This document shows positions 54,517 through 64,000 of a stretch of DNA of 64,000 nt, piece after piece. A program made the position numbers and the translations under genes. A model generated the notes under the pieces. The model ran no database searches. It was not told the DNA's origin and saw only the letters and a program-made list of their open reading frames with translations. Each line of letters starts with the position of its first letter. Position 1 is the stretch's first letter. Source of the DNA: Galaxea fascicularis (lineage: Eukaryota > Cnidaria > Anthozoa > Scleractinia > Euphylliidae); contig OX419339.1 of assembly GCA_948470475.1 (NCBI GenBank), forward strand, positions 7,159,185 through 7,223,184. The letters are read 5' to 3'.

Positions 54517-57177
54517 CTAGCTATCGGGTTTGGTTAAATCTAGAGCATTATTAGTTGATCCAGTGGCAACTGAATTAGCCCAAACTTTTGTTTTTGATAT
54601 GTGGAACGAATACTGCGACACTTGCGACCTGGCGGACTGCAAAGTGTTCTGCTCAGGATGAAAGAAAAGAATGTAGATCTTTGGTCCGAACATACAGCTT
54701 AAAAAACCGAATGAAGTTACTAACGCAGTGGTACAAGACACTAGAGTCACGTACCAGCTCTCAAAATTAAAAACCACTGGGTAATATGCTAATGATGACA
54801 ACAGAAGGATATACATGGAGAAACCAATGTACTTTGCCTCGTTAAAGTTCTCAGGGATACTCCTGGCTTTAAAAGCGTAATACGTGCACAAGAGAGCCAC
54901 AGCTAGCGTGTAACCGCACACAGCAATAAAGAGTGACAGTCCAAAGTTTGTGTGAAAAGGTTTGCACACAAGAAATATGTACTCGTCCGAGCGAATGATT
55001 TTTTCGCGCTTTGGAGGGTCAATAGACATCCACAGTGCTATTAGGGCATGCGCCAATGAATTCATCGCGGATATTAAAACGGTTTGCCTTGTCGCAGTTT
55101 TATAACACGGGCTAAATAGTTGTGCCACCCTGTCAACTTGGAACACGCTTGTTATTCGCATTGTTTTTACAAACAGGACCGTGATGGAGAGGGTAAGCGC
55201 ACAATAACGCCAAACACTTGTTGCGCTACAAAACATATCGGTAGGCTCGACCAGTTCGAGGATGGCCAGCGCAAAGAGAGCTACGATTCCAGACAGAAGT
55301 AGAAAGGAGACTTCCCTGCTAGACGCCTTCACGACGGGGGTGCCATAGAACTTGATATAGGATGCGCAAACGAACAGCGTGAGTACAAATCCAGCGGAAG
55401 CTATGACTGCGATGCTTATCCCAGTAGCAGTCGTTAGCGTGATGTTGATAAGTGGTAAATGTTCACATTTTGTGCGCTCTTGATTTGATTTGGTTTCTGG
55501 CCCACACTCGACGCACGCCATAGCTCCAATCGCGGTGGTTATAGTTCCTTGTGGACATTTTAAACAATCCCAACAACAAGGAGTTGTGGGTGCTTTCATG
55601 GTGCCAGGCAAGCATTCCGATGAACAGAAAGACAGAGGCGCTGAAAGGTTCTTCAGGGAGGGGCTCCATTGCAAGATGGAAGGATCTATCTGCAGTGTGG
55701 GTTTGGCGTTCTTGTCCCAAACTCCCACATTAACCTTTCTGTGTACTTTCCCTCCGCTTGTTCCGCGCTGGAAGTTTATTATGTCATAGGAGGCACATAA
55801 AGGATCACCAGAACTGTCAAATTGTATTCTGCCAGTCAAACCTTTAAAGCTGACATTTCGGAGGTATTTTTGTAAATCCCTTCCTTTAACATTAGGGTGA
55901 ACCGAAGGACAGCTATGACCGTCCACATTAGAACAGCGGTACATGCTATCCAGGGCATGCGCAAGGGCATAAACAGCATCAATAAGATATGAAGTAAAGG
56001 AGCTACGTATTTTGTTAATTGACTGGTATGACGTCAGACGTTTGTCACAAGTTGCCATCCGAGGGTCATGCGATTTAGAACCTGAGCAATTGTACTGTGA
56101 TCTCCAAAATTCCTCCCACCAAGGTACTTCACTTTGAATACTTTGCGAAGGCGTGATTCTCTTTAAGTGGTCTTCAAAAGAGGGATCTCGATAATCCCGT
56201 GGCTGTATTCCTAACGAGCCATCCAATATGGTGTATCGAGGGTCGCGAAACACAGCTTCCTCAGCGGTCAGTGCGTCGCTAAGGATCAAAGTCTTGCCTT
56301 CCAACTTTTCATCAGTTGCCTCTTTTAAGAAAGCTCTTCCATAACCACCAGACAACCAAACGATAATAACTCCGATACTAGGCTGCATCTTAATTTTAGA
56401 AACCGTTTGTTTGATTCTGTCCTGATATGCCAGTCGTGGAATGAACTCGGAAAAAGCAATGCAGAAGGTTTTTCTCTCGTACGATTCTTTCTCTAGTACC
56501 CAAATGCCATTCCGTCCATAAGAGTCATCCAGGCCCACTGCTGCCACGTACGTCCAATTAAACAGTTCTATTATGTCTGCCATGACTTTTGCCTGCCAGT
56601 TGTCTGGTGGAACCGTCCTGAAGAAGTCTTTGTACAGTCCCGAGCTCAGCTCCACGCTTGTTGTGGTTGGACTCACTGCGGGAATGTCAGTAACCTGAAG
56701 TAGACTCCCCACCAGTACCGCACTGCCAGAATTGTAGGGACCAACCAGGGCTGAGATGGGCTTGGTCCTGACCTTTGTGGCATTTCCAGTGACAGAATTG
56801 TTGTCTTTTTCAGAAGACATGCAAACTGGATCACTTCCTCGCACGAGATCATAGGTTATTTGCATAGCCAAAGCCGAGCTTTCACAGTAGTTTCTGATAT
56901 CATAACCAAGGGACACATTTGGCAGAAGAACAGGATTGTCGTTGATGTTCTCGATGGCAAAAGTCATGGCCTCAACGAATCCTAGACCCATCGTATAAAG
57001 ATCGCCACAAAGTTCATCCCTGCCAGCGAAGCGTAGGTTGAAGAGGCCTCCTAATATGACATCCCCATCTTTGTATGCTGTCACCTCGTGATTGCAAGAT
57101 GTGTTGGAGAAAAGCAGCAACGTGAAGAAACAAGAAACAATGATTCCGATTTGTCTCTTCAAATACACCAGTATCAT
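54517..57177 (-). CDS. Metabotropic glutamate receptor-like class C GPCR, intronless
   Basis: One uninterrupted frame encodes 886 residues from the ATG at 57177 (the frame extends seven codons upstream from a GTG, not used) to TAG 54519-54517. The order is: signal peptide (MILVYLKRQIGIIVSCFFTL and on); Venus-flytrap domain with FNWTYVAAVGLDDSYGRNGI; nine-cysteine domain (CSSEC, PCCWDCLKC, MACVEC, KC); and seven helices with TPVVKASSRE in loop 1 and FNEAKYIGFSMY in loop 3, both mGluR signatures. Residues that hold the amino-acid backbone in mGluR1 are kept (S150, T173, D192, Y220, D301). The two that grip the glutamate side chain are changed: R78 to F67 and K409 to H427. It should act as a covalent-style dimer at the plasma membrane through G proteins. 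The lack of introns is unusual beside vertebrate mGluRs and could reflect retroposition or a cnidarian intronless clade. Confidence 0.93.
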   Translation of the reverse strand: MILVYLKRQIGIIVSCFFTLLLFSNTSCNHEVTAYKDGDVILGGLFNLRFAGRDELCGDLYTMGLGFVEAMTFAIENINDNPVLLPNVSLGYDIRNYCESSALAMQITYDLVRGSDPVCMSSEKDNNSVTGNATKVRTKPISALVGPYNSGSAVLVGSLLQVTDIPAVSPTTTSVELSSGLYKDFFRTVPPDNWQAKVMADIIELFNWTYVAAVGLDDSYGRNGIWVLEKESYERKTFCIAFSEFIPRLAYQDRIKQTVSKIKMQPSIGVIIVWLSGGYGRAFLKEATDEKLEGKTLILSDALTAEEAVFRDPRYTILDGSLGIQPRDYRDPSFEDHLKRITPSQSIQSEVPWWEEFWRSQYNCSGSKSHDPRMATCDKRLTSYQSINKIRSSFTSYLIDAVYALAHALDSMYRCSNVDGHSCPSVHPNVKGRDLQKYLRNVSFKGLTGRIQFDSSGDPLCASYDIINFQRGTSGGKVHRKVNVGVWDKNAKPTLQIDPSILQWSPSLKNLSAPLSFCSSECLPGTMKAPTTPCCWDCLKCPQGTITTAIGAMACVECGPETKSNQERTKCEHLPLINITLTTATGISIAVIASAGFVLTLFVCASYIKFYGTPVVKASSREVSFLLLSGIVALFALAILELVEPTDMFCSATSVWRYCALTLSITVLFVKTMRITSVFQVDRVAQLFSPCYKTATRQTVLISAMNSLAHALIALWMSIDPPKREKIIRSDEYIFLVCKPFHTNFGLSLFIAVCGYTLAVALLCTYYAFKARSIPENFNEAKYIGFSMYILLLSSLAYYPVVFNFESWYVTLVSCTTALVTSFGFLSCMFGPKIYILFFHPEQNTLQSARSQVSQYSFHISKTKVWANSVATGSTNNALDLTKPDS

Positions 57178-57828
57178 TGCTGTAAGGATACGTGTCACCT
57201 TTTATGTCAAAATCGCCTGGAACAAACCAGAAACATATTTCAACTTCATACTTAGAGTACGTAAGACAAAATAAATCTTTCCCCAAGGTTTAGCCTGAAA
57301 ATTCATTCATGTGTACAACCAACCACTGGGATGATTGATACGGACAGTAGTTCCATTCTTTTTAGTGATTTTCAGCAGTCGTAGATCAGATGTCAGTGAG
57401 AGTTCTGAAAAATGCGGAGAGTCTGAATTACTACGAATCGGTCGCGTTCCATTGCTGTAAAAGATAACATACTGTTTTGCACTCTGCGCTCGCGCCTATG
57501 TCATGGCTAACCTTGTGCTCAGCTTTGTTCTAAGCTCTACCTCGCTCAATGAACAAGAAAGTTCACTTGACTCAAAGAAAAAAACTTTGCGATAAGTTCG
57601 GCGCGTGAATTGAGTGCCGGAACTGACCTGAGTAAAGTTTTTTTATGGCAGTTTTGGGAGACACAAGAAGCTCCTCGATCCATTTTTTCTAAACATGCTA
57701 CTCTTTAAAAAGCTTCTCATTTCGCTCGAGTTACGGCAGAGAAACAGTCGTGAAAATTACAAGCGGAAGTTTTCGCAAGCTATGTAATTGACGGCATGAC
57801 GTCGTTGAGACATCCTGTTAATGACTAT
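57178..57828. promoter_or_regulatory. Upstream region of the mGluR-like gene
   Basis: Likely holds the promoter and 5' UTR of the minus-strand receptor. No motif could be assigned with confidence. Confidence 0.35.
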
Positions 57829-58345
57829 GGCCTCGTCCATACGTATCCGGATATTTTTGAAAACGGAGGTTTTTTTCCCTCTGTATTTAAAAAAAACCCG
57901 CGTCCACATGCAGCGTTTTTGAATCTGGAAAGATTTCCGCACAGCTCCCTACACTAATTATACATTCATTTTGTGGCTCAAACTCTACTCGATTTTAGAA
58001 CAGGGTTGGTATGACAGTGATGCATGTATAATTAATGTAGGGAGCTGTGCAGAAATCTTTCCTTCAATCTTATTTGCCCGTGTACACGAATGTGTGAAAA
58101 CGATCAGAAAACGCAGCTTTTTGTACATAGCATGTGCGCGCATACGCTCTTTATAGTATCACGGGCCCGCGACGTTATCGTCATTCAAAAACTTCCGTTT
58201 TAGCCTGTCCACACGTATACCATAAGCCGGCGTATTCGAAAACCTCCGTTTTCTTTGACTGAAAACGCTGTTTACTGGAGGGAAGGCGAAAACGCAGGAA
58301 AACATCCCTTGTTAAAAAACATTCGGATATGTGTGGACCAAAAAG
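57829..58345. mobile_element. Composite MITE, one foldback nested in another
   Basis: The outer parts repeat GTCCAnACGTATnCCG and GAAAACnnnCCGTTTTC themes (57836-57862, 58207-58260, and complement near 58320-58340), like elements with GTCCACAC ends. Inside lies an independent palindrome, 57927-58062, with arms GGAAAGATTTCCGCACAGCT and onward against AGCTGTGCAGAAATCTTTCC. The inner element appears to have inserted into the outer one. Confidence 0.6.
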
Positions 58346-60223
58346 TAACTTTTCTTCCACCGAAAATAAGTGTGATACCTTACCGAATGATTTATATCTC
58401 AAGTTTCACGTAAGGCTCGTGTTAAGTTACTCAGAAATTCATGGAGGTGAGCCATGCTTGAGTCCTTGCTGAGCAATCTGTATGTTGGAATGATGCTCTG
58501 ACAGATATACGTACTTTTCTTTGAGGTGTGATATTTTGGCTTGATCAGAACGCTCGAATTAGCAACATGCCATGACTGACTTAGTTCAGTACATTTGTAT
58601 CCCAGGCTCGAATTTGTAAGATAACTGAAAGTGTCCTATCATTACATACGAAAAATGCCAAACAGTAATCGATTGCAATTGTTCGGTTTTAGTCAAAGCC
58701 ATCAATGCAGTGTAATTCACACGGTAATATTGTTCATAATCAAGTCGATCTTGACGTCGATGTCACTTGCATGAAGAAGAAAGCCGGGTCATGAAAAGAT
58801 CTCAACACTTAACGGGCGATGCTCACTGGCCTTTGCGAAACGTACTTACCTTTGTGAGGGTGAAATCAGGATAGCTAGAAACCGAGTGTTAACTGAGTAA
58901 GCTGAGACAAAACAACTGATGAATGTCTTAGTTATTTGTGTTTATGCTCAGTACGTGACGTAAATGGGGACTTTTAATAGCTGGTATTAGTTGGAAATGC
59001 TGCCTGTTATTGGTCGTTCAGTCTCTATGCAACGCGACAGAAACATTTCCATCACAAAGAACGTTTTGCATGAACAAACTTGAAGTTTAAGCAAATTTAC
59101 CAAGAAACTCATCTTGACTCAGTTGACTCCTTGCTTTCTGTTCAAAAACACTTAAAAGCTATGACTTGCTCTCTAAACGTCTTCAGGTCGATAGCTTTTT
59201 CAGCCTGCAAAATAACAAAACCCATAAGGACTTCCCTTTTCTCCACACACGCAAACACGTAAGTTGAAGTTTCAGTAGAGCACGAAACGATCCATGGGGC
59301 TTTTAGCAATATTTTCCTTCCCCGATCTCTTTCGAAATCTTCAGAAACTATGAGTCATGCAGTAAACGGAAGTGAACCAATCACAGAAATCACTGATCCG
59401 GACCGTTGAAGACAACTGGCGAATAGAATCTAAACGAAACAGAAACAAAAATAATAATAATAATAAATAAAAAAATAAATCGAGATCATGTAACTGTCGC
59501 TAGAGCTGAAACTAGATTAGAGCCCAGGTCGAAGTGGCGGCTTGTATACGGCCGATGATGGCAGCAAATCAACTGTGGTAATTACTGACAGCTACAGTTT
59601 TTAATTTATGTTACTAAATATTATGTTACTTTTTTTTTTCTCTTGAACCTGTCGACGTCGCTATATACAGTCTGGAATCGAAGCACGTCAGATGCAGTTT
59701 GTGAGAGTCATATATGCGAGGAAAGATGATGTTTGATTGGCTGAACAGTTTCCAGCTGGCACTGTAGCGCGCACTCCCGCCGCTAAATCAGCAGCAATGG
59801 AAAGTGTTATCGAAATACGTTCTCTGTTATGGGATAAAAAGTCTATTGTTGACCCTCTTCAATGCCCTGCGGCTTGGTTCTCAAATACTTACCGCTCCGG
59901 AACCCTGATTGCAGCTAATACATAAGAAATTTCTCTTTCTATAATACACTCAACAAAATTACTCAATTCTGACTGGCCGAGAGCGGTACAATTAATCCCA
60001 AATAGAACTCAGCAGGAGTACCTATTAAGTTTCCATGTCAACAGTGAGTGTGTTGAGAACAGCCAAATGTTGCAAATTTCAACGTTTTGATGGGTGAAAC
60101 TGGATGAAAAGGCGCATAAGTTACCATTCTATGGAATGATTTGTTGGACTAATTTATTAAAATGCGCAATAATTTACAAGTTGCGCGACTTCATACAATT
60201 CGTAGTTTTGCTGAGCGAACTAT
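58346..60223. other. Intergenic
   Basis: No gene recognised. A short ATAATAATAATAAATAAA tract lies at about 59449-59478. The small open frames lack domains. Confidence 0.45.
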
Positions 60224-60362
60224 AAATAAAAAATCGCACGACCTTTTCGTACAATTCGGGATTAATAGATACTCGTGATTTTGAAAGTCAATTTTGAGAA
60301 CTTTCAAAATCACTCGTACCTATTAATCACGAATTGTACTCAAGGTCGTGTGATTTCCTATA
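60224..60362. repeat. Foldback, 139 bp
   Basis: Arms of about 60 bases: TAAAAAATCGCACGACCTTT, TACAATTCGGGATTAATAGA and CTCGTGATTTTGAAAGT pair with ACTTTCAAAATCACTCG, TATTAATCACGAATTGTA and AAGGTCGTGTGATTTCCTA around CAATTTTGAGA. No coding capacity; no duplication located. Confidence 0.75.
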
Positions 60363-63300
60363 CAAATAGAGTGAAGTTTAATAACTGATGGAATAACGTA
60401 TTTCAGGAACTTGTAATTATACAGCATACGTTATGCCGGGCAACTTGTTACTCATTAAGTAATCTACGTAGTAGCTGCGGGAGCCTACGACATATTTAAC
60501 CAGGGAAAATTCTACGGAATATCTAAATTTACTTTAACTTCTGGTTTTTGACATTTGTGATGCATCCTCGACATCAATTCAAGTATTTCACAGTCCACCA
60601 CGTTAGTAATTCTCATTTCTTCATGCAATTGAAAGAAGCCGCCGGTGTACATTTCTCCGTTTTTATTTGAAAAAAAAAAAAAAATTTTATCTGGTCATTC
60701 CAGTTTTGTCGGCCATTAAACGAAAACGCTTTAAAGTCAGACATTTCAGTGCTGTTCAAGGTGGGGAGCCCGTTAAATTGTGTCGATGTAGAGGATTAAA
60801 TTAAGCGGAAGGTTTTCAACTATGACGTAACATCACCAATAGGAATCTCTGGAAAGGATAATTTTCAACCATTTTCAATAGCTAGCTAGTGTACGAAAAA
60901 CAAGTATTTTTCAAACTTCCGCTTTAAGATAAAGGCGACGATGAAACGAATATGTGTCGACGGTATTCGGACGCAAAGTCACAGTCTTGGGCATCATTCA
61001 TATAGGTAAAGCGCCGTTTGTTTAAAGGCGATTTTACCTGGTTTTTAAAATAACGTGTGATCTGGTATAGTTGCATAGGATAATTTCTTGCAAAATATTG
61101 AAGGAAAATAAAAAGGACCAGATGAATGCATGAAGTGGAAGACGCTCTTTGTTTTGCAAGTAGAAATTTGTTACTTACTGGAGGTAAGGAGAGAATATCA
61201 TACTTCACTTACCTAAAGTGTTGTAAAAGTTTCTCCTGTAGTAATTTTTCCCTCACAGCGTGATGTGAATTCAAATTTGATTATTTTGATAAAGTTAGCC
61301 GCATTTTAACCGCGCCCCAGTCATATGCAAACCACAACAGCGTTGGGTCCAAATGCTTTCGAGACAGAAAGACAGAAAGTTTGACGTTCTAGTTCCGGCA
61401 ACTGCTACATATTTTCGTTGATGTACATTTTACGCTTGCTTTTACACGATTGGTTACGCCCAGTCGAGCTACTTTGCAAATATATAGGTATGTAAGTTTA
61501 TTTTTCGGCGTTGTATAGATTTCCTTTTATTTAAGTAGGCAACGGCATCTCATAATTTTTTCAATGCAGTGTTTTAACTGGGTAATGTAAACATACGAAG
61601 CGCTGTGTTTAAATGTTAAATATTTCATCGAAGATCCCGAATATTCTGTTATTAACAACCCATACTACTTTTTGCCATTGCATGAGGCAGCAGTATAGAA
61701 AAACCACCAATTTAAACTGATTGGTTTTTCAAACGGAGTGGAGAATGTCATATTATAAGAAATCCGCATCTACTTCAGAAACGATACGTTTATTTGATGT
61801 CTGGGGTAGGTTTGCTTTGCCGGGATGTTAGACGAATTGTCGGCTGCACGTGTTTACGTGCGCTTCCATTTTCCACTCAAAACTTCCTTTTCGAAAAAGG
61901 ATTTTGATAAATACAACTAGACAAAAGATCGACCGAAACTTGCAAAAGGGCCCGTAACTGGCAAAATAAAATGCTAGGAACGAAGCCATTTCATGGACGA
62001 GTTTACTGCTGAAGAAAAGTATTTACTTTGCAGTTGCAGTTTACACACCAATGACATACAGTAGTTTTTTTTAGTTATGCTTTGAAGTTGAAGCTTTTTT
62101 GGCACATTTCACTCTGCTTACCAGATAAAATACACCATTTCAGCGGTACAACAGACTAATATTGGCAAATAGCACGTGTTCTTCACGAGCGCCGTCATAG
62201 TCAATTGCAAACGTGTTTTATATTGGCGATTGTGTCGCAAACATTATTCAGGCCTGTCGAATAGTCATCTGTGAGACTGAGTGTTTTATGTGAAGGATGT
62301 ATGGGTCTCCACCTATCGGCCTGCCAAGTGCGACAACATACAAAGATCTCTATCAGTTGCTCAATCGGCTACCGACTATTTTTTTGGCACTTCACTTAGA
62401 ATTGATAGAATATGTATGGCAGTATGACATAAATGTATTCTTTTTTCATTATAATGAGTCCAAAAGTCAACGTTCAATTAACGCTGCAGCCTGCGCAGAA
62501 ATCCGGCGATCATCTGACTCAGCGGACCATAGTTTTTCTCAAAATTTCTCTTTTGGCAAACGTAAGCCCAGGCTAAACCGCTCAAACACTGTTAGGTAAC
62601 ATTTTGTTGGGTCAACGGTCCGTAAACACTCCATGTTAAATGTTGTTTGGCCAACACTTTTTGTTGGATTTTGCTTTTTGTCAACGTTTTAAAATGCGAG
62701 CTTGATGTTAAACGTCAACTTTAGTCAGGGGGTTGATAAAATTTCGTTCGAGCTTTTTGTATAACAACTCACTGCAACCCTCTTTGTGACTTTCCTTCTA
62801 TATGATTTTTAAAAGCCTCTGCCAGCGAGCCATGCACATATTTAGAATAAGTGGAAAAGTCCGGTGGAGTTAATCAAATGACAACGAAGGTGAGAATGTC
62901 GCCACTGTTTCGTGCCGTTGTTTTCTTTTTGCGAATGCAAATATTTCGCTTTCCCCTTAAATATAGACCCGTTTTTAGATTGTCAAAAAATCCCAACTGA
63001 CTCATGATGCATTAATGTTGACGCTTTTGTCTCAACCAGTCGACGAACGTCATCTGTTTTTCAACTCAGACGGTACATTTATAAAGATTAATTTCCAGTG
63101 GCATCATTTTCAGCTCCCTCGCGCATGTTAAAACTAAAAACAATGAATGATGATCTGAAATTTTTTGGTAACAAATACTTATATTAAAACGGCAATAATG
63201 TGAACTTTACTCTGGGACAAGCTTTTACAGTGGCGTACAGAAACAGTTTCACTTTAAGAAGAGTGAATTCAATTTAATGACAAGGGACCCGTACAAAGGA

Positions 63301-64000
63301 AAGGGAGGTCGAATTAAGATACCTTTTTTAAATGCATTTACCTTTCACACCAAAACAATCACACAAGACTTGTGTTCTTCACTCCACTCGAAACAACTGC
63401 CCAGTTGTTTGTGACATCTGTACGTCGAGCGAAGAACGAACTAGGGTGTGAGTTCCTTCTCTTCCAACGTTCACAGCAAGAAAACCCAAGGATAATTGTC
63501 CCTGCAATTAACTAGCGGTCACTGAGAAACAAGCAACCACAGGCAGCTGGAGGAGAACAGCGTCTTTGGCCGCCGTACGATATATTTTCCATTTGAACCG
63601 GAAATTATGGTTGTTGCGGGCTCGCCCGTTTGCAAAGTCCTATTCCTCAACAGATTTGAAAAACACCAAAAAAAAAAATAATAATAATAAAATAAAATAA
63701 CAAAATGAAAAAGACCGAATAAAGAGTTTGGTACAAAGCAAAATCATTAATGACTCGGCTTCCATTTCAAGCTCCTTCTTAATAAAGCAGTATTAGCATA
63801 TGTTTAATTAGCCCCCTCTTTCCTCATGCATTTCTGAATACTTATTTGATTCTCTTGCCCTGTCGGCGGCCTTGAGAACTAAAAACAATAACATTTTTTT
63901 GGTTAAACTATTTAAAATTTGTCACGTCAGCCCCACGTATGAAGGAAAAAAAAGGTCCGTCAGTTTAATCGCTACTTGGTCGTTGTATCCAACACTCGAT
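60363..64000. other. Intergenic to the window edge
   Basis: No gene recognised. It includes a short hairpin (GAAAAACCACCAATTTAAAC with its complement, about 61697-61730), a repeat of the AACATGTTG type at 62600-62740, and an AATAATAATAAAATAAAATA tract at about 63680-63702. The frame at 62297-62599 shows no domain. Confidence 0.45.

Noticed and set aside
57178..57198. Seven-codon N-terminal extension of the mGluR-like protein
   Set aside because: Begins at GTG; the ATG at 57177 directly precedes a good signal peptide.
62297..62599. 100-codon frame near the right edge
   Set aside because: No domain or splice partner; overlaps a dispersed repeat at its end.

Overview
The window is animal genomic DNA: AT-rich, with intron-split genes, GT-AG junctions, AATAAA signals, tRNA-derived SINEs and many short inverted-repeat elements. 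The gene set and protein sequences (Shaker-type Kv channel, mGluR-like receptor, MYLIP/IDOL, GAS8/DRC4, SIAE, PRMT5) are metazoan. The intron-rich but compact layout and the repeat styles fit an anthozoan cnidarian, most likely a stony coral. That taxonomic call is an inference. No bacterial or viral genes were seen.

Layout from left to right. (1) 297-2113, plus: last four exons of PRMT5; its catalytic part lies outside the window. (2) 6397-7470, plus: an intronless class A GPCR. (3) 15503-18887, minus: a two-exon Shaker-type voltage-gated K+ channel. (4) 25371-29090, minus: MYLIP/IDOL, a FERM-RING E3 ligase, four coding exons. (5) 32573-42881, minus: GAS8/DRC4, a nexin-dynein regulatory complex subunit, 14 coding exons; intron 1 holds a dead LINE. 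(6) 43139-50535, plus: sialate O-acetylesterase (SIAE), seven exons, head-to-head with GAS8 over 257 bp, followed at 51.8 kb by a broken copy of its first exon. (7) 54517-57177, minus: an intronless mGluR-like class C GPCR. All multi-exon models were joined by hand, and every junction keeps the reading frame.

The genes do not form a pathway. They are housekeeping genes (PRMT5, SIAE, MYLIP, GAS8) interleaved with membrane signalling genes (two GPCRs, one Kv channel). The only clear regulatory coupling is the GAS8/SIAE divergent promoter, which contains an RFX X-box-like site suited to the ciliary gene.

The spaces between genes, and many introns, are filled with mobile debris: tRNA-derived SINEs of at least three kinds, LINE 3' ends, and TIR/foldback elements that resemble Harbinger, hAT and pogo MITEs. 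I found no convincing new multi-gene system. The most interesting points are ligand-pocket and microswitch substitutions in the two GPCRs, a ball-like N-terminus on the Kv channel, the X-box, and several perfect or near-perfect foldbacks.
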